From: Candidatus Sulfotelmatobacter sp.
Lineage (GTDB): Bacteria; Acidobacteriota; Terriglobia; Terriglobales; Acidobacteriaceae
NCBI GenBank assembly: GCA_036500765.1
Contig: DASYBM010000016.1
Span: 372,001 to 436,000 of the forward strand
Direction of reading: 5' to 3'
DNA length: 64,000 nt
Shown one piece after another: positions 43,105 through 50,748 of the stretch (positions are counted from its first letter, which is position 1; each line of letters begins with the position of its first letter). Below the pieces are notes generated by a model, which ran no database searches, was not told the DNA's origin, and saw nothing but the letters and a program-made list of their open reading frames with translations. The position numbers were made by a program, and so were the translations under genes.

Positions 43105-44076
43105 CTAACTGAACGTCGGCAGCTTCACCAGATCGTTCTTCGGCACCGACTCCAGCGGTTCCCCGGCCTTCCGCCAGGCCGCGAATCCACCCACGATCAC
43201 AAACGCGTTGAATCCTTTTTCTTGCAGTAGATGCGCCACCCGGGCGCTAGTCGCCTCGCGCGCTCAAGTGCAGTACAGATAAATGTCCTTATCCTTGGGA
43301 AGATTCTTGATCTCCTCCTCCAGATTGTTGGGCTCGATGCGAATCGATCCCTTAATGCGTTCGGAGCCAACGTCATAGTAGCCGTGGCTGCGCACGTCCA
43401 CGATCAACACCCGGTTGGCATCTTCCGAAGCCAGCCGCGCCGCCAGTTCCTGCACCTGCACGCGCGGCATGACCCGATACTTCTTATATTTGCGGAATTG
43501 CGCCGCCCGATAAACCGCGTAAACCATCAGCGCCGCGATGACCACCGCTTCCATCGCCCGTCCGGCCGCGTGAAATCCCGACAAAGTAGCCGCCAGAAAA
43601 TCGCGCGACAAATATCCCACCATCAGGTACGCGCCCGCATACAGCAACGACCCTGCCATGTCCAGCCGCAGGAACTGCCCGAAGTGCATCTTCATGCTGC
43701 CCGCCAGCGGCGCCGCCATCGTGTTAATGCCCGGGATAAACTTGGCAAACACCAGCGTCAATTTGCCGCGCTTGTAGAACGATTCTGCCGACCTGAGAAT
43801 GCACGTCTCCGGATTCATCGACAACCGACACAAAAATCCCAGGAGCGCCCAGCCCGTGTAGCGCCCCAGCCAGAATTGCGCGGTGTCGCCGACCAGAAGC
43901 GCCACCATCGCAATCAGCAGCACCGCCGGCCCTGACAAGGTGTGCGACGCAGAAGCCGCCCCCGCCGCCACCAGCGCAATCGCGGCCGGGAAGGGAAGCC
44001 CGACCGCCTCGGCCAACAAAACTCCAAACGTCAGCGCATACCCATGCCGCGCCATCATGGAGAGCAATTCACTCAT
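43105..44076 (-). CDS. DedA-family membrane protein fused to rhodanese; in-frame TGA (candidate selenocysteine)
   Basis: Residues about 1-190 are a DedA (SNARE-associated) membrane domain (SFVFAKFIPGINTMA-type GxxFG/RxxP-like segments: GLPFPAAIALVAAGAA, AKFIPGINTMAAPLAGSM). Residues about 215-320 are a rhodanese domain: LIVDVRSHGYYDVG, then the active-site loop IYLYCT-TGA-AREATSARVAH, then FNAFVIVGGFAAWRKAGEPLE. The TGA (43266-43264, codon 271) sits where related proteins have Cys in a CxC active-site loop; the downstream frame continues 53 codons with clear rhodanese similarity to TAG at 43107-43105. Either Sec is inserted or the gene is truncated. Confidence 0.8.
43233..43247 (-). promoter_or_regulatory. 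Possible SECIS-like hairpin after the in-frame TGA
   Basis: On the minus strand, GCGCC (43247-43243), loop CGGGT and GGCGC (43237-43233) form a 5-bp stem with a G-rich loop beginning 21 bases after the TGA, within the range of bacterial SECIS elements. A competing GGCG/CGCC stem exists. Weak evidence on its own. Confidence 0.35.
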
Positions 44077-44266
44077 AAGTCTTGAAAGGGCGCGGCTTCA
44101 GCCGCGCTGCCCGAACCCGTCATGAAACAGGCTACACTCATTGTGCGTGTAGCACTTTGATTAGCGGACATTTGGAAAGGGTTCAGTATAAACAAAGAGG
44201 TCGTCGCGCGAGAGGCACCGGCCGATGAGGTTTTAGGCTAAGAGCTGGGAGCGAAGAGCTTTTTCC
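44077..44266. other. Intergenic region with AGCGCGGCTGAAGCCGCGC-type palindrome
   Basis: GGGCGCGGCTTCAGCCGCGCTGCCC (44090-44114) is a palindrome of the scattered intergenic type. No gene is supported. Confidence 0.5.
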
Positions 44267-45256
44267 CTACTTCTCCCGCGCCACCACAAATTCCGGAGCC
44301 CACAGCAGCGCCCGCTTGATCTCCGAATCCGGAAACGTGCAGATCGCCTTCTGCGCCGCGTCCGCATAGTGCGCCGCCTGAGCCGTCGCCGCCTCGACCG
44401 ATCCGTAGCGCTGCAAGATTTCGAGAACCTCCGCATGGGTCACGCCGTTGAAAGCGCCATGCTGCAACACGGTCGCGATCTTCACCCGCTCTTCCGCAGT
44501 GCAGCGCTCCAGCGCATGGATCACGGCCATCGTCGCCTTGCCCTCGCGCAGATCGCTCGCCACCGGCTTGCCCAGCACATCTTCCGACGCGGTCAGATCG
44601 AGCACATCGTCGACAATCTGAAACGCCATCCCCAGATTGTGCCCGTACTGCCCCAGCGCCGCTTCCTGCTCCGCCGTAGCTCCGCCAAGAATCGCTCCCA
44701 GCCGCATACACACCGAAAACAGGCAAGCCGTTTTGCGAAAAATTAAGTCGAAATGCTCCTCCAGCGTGATCGACTGCCCCAGCTTTTCCATCTGGAGAAG
44801 TTCGCCCTCGACCATCTGCTGCGTCAGTTCGATCAGCGTATCGAGAATGCGGAAGTTCCGCTCCTGCACCGCGATCTTGAAGGCCTGCATGTAGAGCCAG
44901 TCGCCCGCCAGCACGCACTTCGAATTCCCCCACTGCGTATTCGCCGCCGGACGCCCGCGCCGCGTTGTAGCGTCATCAATGATGTCGTCATGTACCAGCG
45001 TCGCCGTGTGAATAATCTCTACCACTGCGCCCAGCCGCACCGCGCCCTGACCCGAGTACTCCAGCAACTTCGCCGAAAGCAGCAACAACGCCGGCCGGAT
45101 CCTCTTCCCACCGCCCGCCCGCAAATATTCGCCAATCTCGGTAATCGCCCGAACGCCCGAAACCGTATCGCGCCCAAACTCCCCCTCCAGCGCGACAAGG
45201 TCGTCCCGCAGCAGATCAAATATCTCTTTTCCGTTAATGGCCGCCGGCGCGCTCAA
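44267..45256 (-). CDS. All-trans polyprenyl diphosphate synthase
   Basis: A 329-residue trans-prenyltransferase (octaprenyl/heptaprenyl type) for quinone side-chains. The two Asp-rich motifs are visible: LVHDDIIDDATTRRGRPA (first, preceded by GGGKRIRPALLLLSAK) and QIVDDVLDLTASED (second). TTG at 45256 has AGAGG 4 bases upstream and starts LSAPAAINGKEIFDLL. A TTG at 45328 is possible but would overlap yajQ and lies inside a repeat (ACCACAGAGGGCACAGAGG). Exact chain length cannot be read. Confidence 0.9.
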   Translation of the reverse strand: MSAPAAINGKEIFDLLRDDLVALEGEFGRDTVSGVRAITEIGEYLRAGGGKRIRPALLLLSAKLLEYSGQGAVRLGAVVEIIHTATLVHDDIIDDATTRRGRPAANTQWGNSKCVLAGDWLYMQAFKIAVQERNFRILDTLIELTQQMVEGELLQMEKLGQSITLEEHFDLIFRKTACLFSVCMRLGAILGGATAEQEAALGQYGHNLGMAFQIVDDVLDLTASEDVLGKPVASDLREGKATMAVIHALERCTAEERVKIATVLQHGAFNGVTHAEVLEILQRYGSVEAATAQAAHYADAAQKAICTFPDSEIKRALLWAPEFVVAREK

Positions 45257-45293
45257 TGCCTCTGTGCCCTCTGTGGTTAAGTTTTTTTTGACT

Positions 45294-45788
45294 TTAATTG
45301 CTTCGATAATTTGTAAACTGCAAATCAATCCCGAAGTCGTGCCCCCGCAGCAGCGCGATCACATCCTGAAGCGTGTCGCGATCTTTGCTGCTGACGCGCA
45401 CCAGGTCCGCCTGGATCGACGCCTGCGCTTTCTTCTTCGAGTCCTTGACCAGCTTCACGATCTCCCGCGCCTTCTCGATGGCGATGCCTTGCTGCATCGT
45501 CACCTTGCGCTTCGCCGTTCCACCCGCCGCCGGCTCAAGCGCGCCATAGGTCAGCCCTTTGAGCGAAACTCCGCGCTTCACCAGTTTCTGCTGTAAGATG
45601 TCGTTCACCGCCTTCAACTTATACTCGTCGGCCGAATGCAGGACGATGGCGTCTTTTTCCAGCTCAATATTCGATTTTGAATCCTTCAGATCGAAGCGCG
45701 TGTGAATCTCCTTCAGCGCCTGCTGAATCGCGTTCGACACTTCGTTCAGATCGATCTTGCTCACTACATCAAAGCTATTATCGGGCAT
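45294..45788 (-). CDS. yajQ: YajQ-family cyclic-di-GMP/nucleotide-binding protein
   Basis: A 164-residue protein of the YajQ (UPF0234) family: MPDNSFDVVSKIDLNEVSNA, the FDLKDSKSNIE segment, LVKRGVSLKGL, and AIEKAREIVKLVKDSKKKAQ with IQADLVRVSSKDRDTLQ at the C-terminus, all as in the family. Binds nucleotides, reported to bind c-di-GMP in some bacteria. Downstream of the TatD gene and upstream of the polyprenyl synthase on the same strand. Confidence 0.95.
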   Translation of the reverse strand: MPDNSFDVVSKIDLNEVSNAIQQALKEIHTRFDLKDSKSNIELEKDAIVLHSADEYKLKAVNDILQQKLVKRGVSLKGLTYGALEPAAGGTAKRKVTMQQGIAIEKAREIVKLVKDSKKKAQASIQADLVRVSSKDRDTLQDVIALLRGHDFGIDLQFTNYRSN

Positions 45789-45847
45789 ATATTTCTAATC
45801 TTTCTGAAACAAAGGAATCTTAACCAGAGGTTAACAGAACGCACGCG

Positions 45848-46672
45848 CTAGCGGAGGGATACTTTGCTTTCATTCATTTCAGCAATTTTGAAAAATTTGT
45901 AGAAAGTTCGCGCGGTCTGCGCCCCGATTTCATCCCCGGATAACCCGCGCAGCTCGCCAATCCGGCGCGCCGTCTCAATCACAAACGCCGGCTCATTGCG
46001 CTTTCCCCGGTGCGGAACCGGCGCCAGATACGGCGAATCCGTCTCGATCAGCATGCGTTCAAGCGGAACTTCCAGCGCCGCATCCCGAATCTGCTGCGCC
46101 TTGGGAAACGTCAAATTCCCCGCAAACGAAATCATGAATCCGATATCAAGCGCCCGCTTTGCCTGCGCCCAATTCCCCGTAAAGCAGTGCAGAATTCCGC
46201 CCAGCCCCTTCGGCGCCCACTGCTTCTCGAGCATCCCCAGGCAATCTTCCCACGCATCCTCGCTCTGATCAGACGGCCGGCAGTGAATCACAATTGGCAG
46301 CTTCGCCGCCGCAGCCAGCTCCATCTGCCGCGCGAACACCACCTTCTGTGTCTCCCGCGGCGAATGATCGTAAAAATAATCCAGCCCAATCTCTCCCCAC
46401 GCAATCACCTTTTCGTGCCGCGCCAGCCGCTCCATCGTCTCGTAGGCCGCCTCATCCGCCAGCCGCGCCTCATGCGGATGAATCCCCACCGTCGCATAAA
46501 TAAATCGATATTTTTCCGCCAGCCGAACCCCCGCATCCAGCGTTGGCGGTCCGTCGCCATTGCCAATGGCCACCATCGTGCGCACTCCAACTTCGAGCGC
46601 CCGCGCAATCACTGCCTCGCGATCGGAGTCGAATTGCTTTCCATCGAGATGTGCGTGCGAATCAACAAACAT
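45848..46672 (-). CDS. tatD: TatD-family metal-dependent deoxyribonuclease
   Basis: A 274-residue TIM-barrel hydrolase. Metal-binding and catalytic residues are visible: FVDSHAHLDG, WGEIGLDYFYD, LPIVIHCRP, LGGILHCFTG and IETDSPYLAP. Acts as a 3'-5' exonuclease/endonuclease in DNA degradation and repair. Upstream of metG on the same strand with a 217-base gap; metG and tatD neighbour each other in many bacteria. Confidence 0.93.
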   Translation of the reverse strand: MFVDSHAHLDGKQFDSDREAVIARALEVGVRTMVAIGNGDGPPTLDAGVRLAEKYRFIYATVGIHPHEARLADEAAYETMERLARHEKVIAWGEIGLDYFYDHSPRETQKVVFARQMELAAAAKLPIVIHCRPSDQSEDAWEDCLGMLEKQWAPKGLGGILHCFTGNWAQAKRALDIGFMISFAGNLTFPKAQQIRDAALEVPLERMLIETDSPYLAPVPHRGKRNEPAFVIETARRIGELRGLSGDEIGAQTARTFYKFFKIAEMNESKVSLR

Positions 46673-46674
46673 CA

Positions 46675-46876
46675 GACGTCAGACCTCAGACTTCGGACCT
46701 CAGACCTCGACATCCGACGATGAAACCGCAATGGAACTACCCAACAGCTTTCCTTCGCGATCTTTGCGGCTTTTCCTTCGCGTACTTCGCGGTTCAGGCT
46801 TTTGACGGAATAGAGTCACGGCAATCGGAAGGTCAGAGCCCGAAGTCAGAGGTCCGACGTCTGAGGTCCGACGCGT
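46675..46876. repeat. CAGACCTC/GGTCCGACG heptad-type repeats
   Basis: CAGACCTCAGACTTCGGACC-type units at 46675-46718 and the inverse GAGGTCCGACGTCTGAGGTCC at 46845-46875 flank a unique middle between metG and tatD. Confidence 0.65.
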
Positions 46877-46889
46877 AACGCCGGACGCC

Positions 46890-48920
46890 TCATTTCAGCC
46901 TCGCCCCCACCGGCACATCCTCCAGAAAGCTTGCCAGCACCGGCTTTCCGCCTTCCAGCGACGCGGCGACGATCATCCCATTCGACTCCAACCCGCGCAG
47001 CTTTCGCGGAGCCAGATTCGCCACGATCACCACCTTGCGCCCAACCAAAGTCTCCGGCGCATAAGCCTCCGCGATCCCCGCCAGGACCTGCCGCACCTCA
47101 GTCCCAATGTCAATCTCCAGTCGCAACAGCTTGTCCGCCTTGGGCACACGCTCCGCAACTTTCACCACGCCCACGCGCAACTCAATCTTCGCGAAGTCGT
47201 CGATCGTAATCTTCCCGTCGTTTGCGACAGAAGCCGCGATAGGAACCGCCGCCACCGGATCCGCAGGCGCGGCCCCCACCGGTTCAGCAACTGCCGGTTC
47301 TCCCGCTCGCTTGACTTCGTCCGCACCGGTCCCTCGTTGCGAATCTTCCATCTGCTGCATCCTTTCGACAGCGCTCTTGTCCGCCCGTGGAAACACCGGG
47401 TGCACCTCGCCCAGCTTCGTCCCCAGCGGCAACTGCCCCCAGGCCAATTCGCTCAAAGCTATTGTCTTGATATCGCCGAGTCCCATCTGCGTCCAGATTT
47501 TCGCCGTCGCCTCCGGAATTACGGGGTACGCAAGCGCCGTGACAATCCGCAGCGCCTCCGCCGACGTATACAGCACCGTCGCCAGCCGCGCCCGGCTCCC
47601 GTCATCCTGTTTCTCGCCCAGCGACCAAGGTTCGTTTTCGACAATATATTTGTCGACCGCCGCCACCAGTCCCCATGCCGTTTCCAGCGCCCGCGAAAAC
47701 TGAAACTGATCGAACAGCGTCCCAAATTCGCGGATCGTATTCCGTGCGGTCTCCGCAATCGCCGCGTCTCCCGCGGTCTTCGACGCCGTCGCCGAGGGAT
47801 ACGGCACCTCACCCCTAAAATATCGGTTAATCATGGTTAATGTGCGGCTGGCCAGATTTCCCAGTCCATTGGCGAGATCCGAATTGTAGCGTTGCACCAG
47901 CGCGTCGAACGAGAACGATCCATCCTGCCCAAACACAACTTCCCGCAGCAGGAAGTAGCGCAGGGCATCCGCGCCCAGCACATCGAGAATGGTCTCGGTG
48001 CGCACGATATTGCCGCGCGACTTCGACATCTTGCTCTCTTCAAACAGCAGCCAGCCGTGGGCCACGATCGCCTTCGGCACCGCCAGTCCGGCCGCCATCA
48101 AAAACGCCGGCCAATATACGCAGTGAAATCGGACAATCTCTTTTCCAATCATCTGCACATCGGCCGGCCAATATTTCCGGAATGCCTCCTGCGCCCCGGC
48201 ATGCGTCGACCCGTAGCCGATCGCCGTGATGTAATTCGCCAGAGCGTCCAGCCACACATAAATCACGTGCTTGGGATCGTCCGGCACCGGAATGCCCCAG
48301 GAAAATGTCGACCGGCTGATCGACAGGTCGCGCAGCCCCGACCGCACAAAGGAAATCACTTCGTTGCGCCGCGTCTCCGGACGAATAAACTTCGGATTCG
48401 CATACAACTCCAGCAGCTTGTCCTGAAATGCCGATAGCTTAAAGAAATAGTTTTCCTCGTGCACGGTTTCGGTAATTCGTCCACAGGTCGGGCATAGATC
48501 GCCCGGCTGTGCGCCGTCCACATACAGCTCGTCGGAAACACAATATTGCCCCGTGTAGGTTCCCTTGTAGATGAACCCGCGGTCGCGCAGTTGCCGGAAC
48601 AATTCCTGCACCCGCTTCTTATGTCGCTCTTCGGTAGTGCGGATGAAGTCGTCGTTCGAAATTCCCATCCGCTTCCACAAGTGGCGAAACTGCGCCGAAA
48701 TCTCATCCGCATACTGCTGCGGAGTCTTGCCCGCCGCCTCCGCCGCCCGCTCAATCTTCTGCCCGTGTTCGTCGGTGCCGGTAAGAAAAAAGACATCCGC
48801 GCCCAGCAGCCGTTGCCGCCGCGCAATTGTGTCGCAGGCAATCGTCGTATAAGCGTGTCCAATATGCGGCCGCGCATTCACGTAATAAATCGGCGTAGTA
48901 ATATAAAAGTTTCGCGTCAT
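46890..48920 (-). CDS. metG: Methionyl-tRNA synthetase
   Basis: A 676-residue class I synthetase. The HIGH motif is ARPHIGHAY, the KMSKS motif is ESKMSKSRGN, and the zinc-type CPTCG segment lies between them. Residues about 580-676 form the OB-fold tRNA-binding domain (FAKIELRVGVVKVAERVPKA ... GLESNGMIVAAS), as in the longer bacterial form. A Pro/Ala/Val-rich linker (about 535-565) joins it to the anticodon domain. Charges tRNA-Met and initiator tRNA. Confidence 0.96.
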   Translation of the reverse strand: MTRNFYITTPIYYVNARPHIGHAYTTIACDTIARRQRLLGADVFFLTGTDEHGQKIERAAEAAGKTPQQYADEISAQFRHLWKRMGISNDDFIRTTEERHKKRVQELFRQLRDRGFIYKGTYTGQYCVSDELYVDGAQPGDLCPTCGRITETVHEENYFFKLSAFQDKLLELYANPKFIRPETRRNEVISFVRSGLRDLSISRSTFSWGIPVPDDPKHVIYVWLDALANYITAIGYGSTHAGAQEAFRKYWPADVQMIGKEIVRFHCVYWPAFLMAAGLAVPKAIVAHGWLLFEESKMSKSRGNIVRTETILDVLGADALRYFLLREVVFGQDGSFSFDALVQRYNSDLANGLGNLASRTLTMINRYFRGEVPYPSATASKTAGDAAIAETARNTIREFGTLFDQFQFSRALETAWGLVAAVDKYIVENEPWSLGEKQDDGSRARLATVLYTSAEALRIVTALAYPVIPEATAKIWTQMGLGDIKTIALSELAWGQLPLGTKLGEVHPVFPRADKSAVERMQQMEDSQRGTGADEVKRAGEPAVAEPVGAAPADPVAAVPIAASVANDGKITIDDFAKIELRVGVVKVAERVPKADKLLRLEIDIGTEVRQVLAGIAEAYAPETLVGRKVVIVANLAPRKLRGLESNGMIVAASLEGGKPVLASFLEDVPVGARLK

Positions 48921-49023
48921 AGATATGTCGATACCAGCCTCGGGGTGGGCGTCATTCCGAGCGCAGTCGTTCTTCCGACGAACCGCGCATCCCTACGCTC
49001 CGTACCCGCGGACCTCAGCGCCC
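48921..49023. other. Intergenic region with CATTCCGAGCG repeat piece
   Basis: CGTCATTCCGAGCGCAGTCG (48950) is a partial copy of the repeat found at 13018 and 21603. No gene is supported. Confidence 0.4.
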
Positions 49024-50511
49024 TCAGTGGTTCAGGCCTTTCGCAGTCTCCGAATAAGCCCGCGCCGCCTCGTGCATGACAGTCTTTAACGGTACGCGGT
49101 GCTCGGCTGCGATCCGCCGGCAATCCTCATACTCCGGAGCGTAATTTGTCACCGAACCATTCATGCTCGCGATCTTGATGCGCACCTCGCCCCACTGGGT
49201 GCTTACTTTTTCCCAACGCCGCGCCAGCGTCGCGCGCACCTCGTCCCGCCGCCGCACCCCGAGCGTGGTGCTCTCGGCAAAAATTAAGCGCGTCAACTTC
49301 CCCGCATCTTGCGGCTTGCACAGCACCGTCAGCAGCGTTCCCGGACGGTTCTTCTTCATCTGCACCGGCGCGCCAAAGGCGTCCAGCGCTCCTTCTTCGA
49401 GCAAACGATCCATTACGTATCCGAAGACCTGCGGATTCAGATCGTCGAGATTCGCCTCCAGTACGGTCAGAATTTCCGATGCGGTATTCTCCGCTATGCC
49501 AGCAGTCAGAGATGCCGAAGCTTCGCCAATCGTCAACCGCACTACATTCGGATGTCCCGCAAACTCGCGCGATCCCGCTCCGTACCCCGACTTCTCAATC
49601 TTCATCTCCGGGAATGCCGCAAAACGCGCGGCCAAAGTTTTCACGATTGCCGCGCCGGTAGGCGTTACCAACTCTGCCTGCAATCCGGAGGAATACACCG
49701 GCGCATCCTTCAGCAACTCAACGGTCGCCGGCGCCGGCACCGGAAACGTTCCATGCGCGCACTTCACCATCCCTCCGCCCACGTTCAGCGGAGAGCAGAC
49801 AATCTCATCCACTGCCAGCGCCTCCGCTCCCACCGCGGCACAAACGATGTCGACCATGGCATCGACCGCGCCCACTTCATGAAAGTGAACTTTCTCGATC
49901 GAAGTCGCGTGAATCTTCGCCTCCGCCGCGCCCAGCGCCTCAAAGATCGCAATCGCCGTTTTCTTCGCCGTCTCGCTGATCGCTGCCCGCCCGATGATTC
50001 CGCGAATCTCAGTCAGTCCTCGTCCATGCGAATGCTCGTGAGTATGAGAATGCTCATGGGAATGTTCGTGTGGCGCGGGCGCTCCCTTCGACAAGCTCAG
50101 GGCAGGCTCTGAGCCTGTCGAAAGGGCAGGCTCTGCCCGCGAACTCTCGCCATGAGCAGTCTGCGGATGCGAATGACGATCCGCAGGTTCTTGTGCATGC
50201 GGATGTTCGTGCCCGCGCTCATGGCCATGTCCGTGTTGATGGTCAGCTAGCGCGGGCGAGAGGGGACGCGCCGCATCTTGCTTCGCCCAATATTCCTCCC
50301 GCGGCAAATCCTTTTCCCCGTCCACCCAAACGTCCACCTTGGTCGCAGAAATCCCGGTGCGGACGACTCGCGAAATCTCCAACCGCGCTCCCACTCCCAA
50401 GGCCGTAACGGTCTCTTCCAGCACCCGCCGCGGAACTCCGGCATCAATGAGCGCGCCCAAGAACATATCGCCGCTCATTCCGGAAAAACACTCTAGGTAG
50501 GCAATCCGCAT
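49024..50511 (-). CDS. larC: Nickel-pincer cofactor biosynthesis protein LarC with His-rich insertion
   Basis: A 495-residue LarC, which inserts nickel into the pyridinium-based cofactor of lactate racemase-type enzymes. N-terminus IAYLECFSGMSGDMFLGALI, mid-part KVHFHEVGAVDAMVDIV, NVGGGMVKCAHGTFPVPAPAT and C-terminus MHEAARAYSETAK are typical. Residues about 90-180 are an expanded His-rich region (HQHGHGHERGHEHPHAQ, HEHSHEHSHTHEHSHG) that could bind metal. In it lies an in-frame palindromic repeat (50084-50126) coding STGSEPALSLSKG. In some species larC is split by a frameshift; here it is one ORF. No larA, larB or larE in the window. Confidence 0.92.
   Translation of the reverse strand: MRIAYLECFSGMSGDMFLGALIDAGVPRRVLEETVTALGVGARLEISRVVRTGISATKVDVWVDGEKDLPREEYWAKQDAARPLSPALADHQHGHGHERGHEHPHAQEPADRHSHPQTAHGESSRAEPALSTGSEPALSLSKGAPAPHEHSHEHSHTHEHSHGRGLTEIRGIIGRAAISETAKKTAIAIFEALGAAEAKIHATSIEKVHFHEVGAVDAMVDIVCAAVGAEALAVDEIVCSPLNVGGGMVKCAHGTFPVPAPATVELLKDAPVYSSGLQAELVTPTGAAIVKTLAARFAAFPEMKIEKSGYGAGSREFAGHPNVVRLTIGEASASLTAGIAENTASEILTVLEANLDDLNPQVFGYVMDRLLEEGALDAFGAPVQMKKNRPGTLLTVLCKPQDAGKLTRLIFAESTTLGVRRRDEVRATLARRWEKVSTQWGEVRIKIASMNGSVTNYAPEYEDCRRIAAEHRVPLKTVMHEAARAYSETAKGLNH
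50084..50126. repeat. CCCTTCGACAAGCTCAG palindromic element within larC
   Basis: CCCTTCGACAAGCTCAG (50084-50100) and CTGAGCCTGTCGAAAGGG (50109-50126) are near-reverse complements around a short loop. This is the widely seen CCTTCGACAAGCTCAGG-type repeat, embedded in frame. Confidence 0.85.
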
Positions 50512-50517
50512 AAGAAA

Positions 50518-50582
50518 AACCGTCGTCGGTCGTCAGTCGCTGGTCGTTGATCGTTGATCGTTGATCGTTGGTCGTTGATCCT
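50518..50582. repeat. Heptamer-type GTCGTTGATC array
   Basis: GTCGTCGGTCGTCAGTCGCT then GGTCGTTGATCGTTGATCG: 7-base units, immediately upstream of larC. Confidence 0.7.
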
Positions 50583-50748
50583 GGGGCGTTCGGCGAACCG
50601 GTGCTTGGCCGCCAGATCCTGCCGGACCGGTTTGCCGACGCCGAAGACGAATCCTTCATCATAGGTAAGCTCCCACGCCTCGGTCAAACGTGCGGCCGAC
50701 GCTCACTCTGATAAAATCACCGTTTCTTCAATCACTTAGAGGGATTTC
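50583..50748. other. Divergent intergenic region between larC and argS
   Basis: No gene supported. AGAGGGATTTC just before the argS TTG is its Shine-Dalgarno region. Confidence 0.35.

Noticed and set aside
43233-43247. Hairpin as proof of selenocysteine
   Set aside because: The stem is short and a competing stem exists; it is supportive only, kept as a low-confidence feature.
43264-44076. Treating the DedA-rhodanese gene as simply ending at the TGA
   Set aside because: Strong rhodanese sequence continues in frame for 53 codons; listed full length with the TGA flagged.
49024-50511. larC split or frameshifted
   Set aside because: The gene is one continuous frame with both N- and C-terminal family segments.
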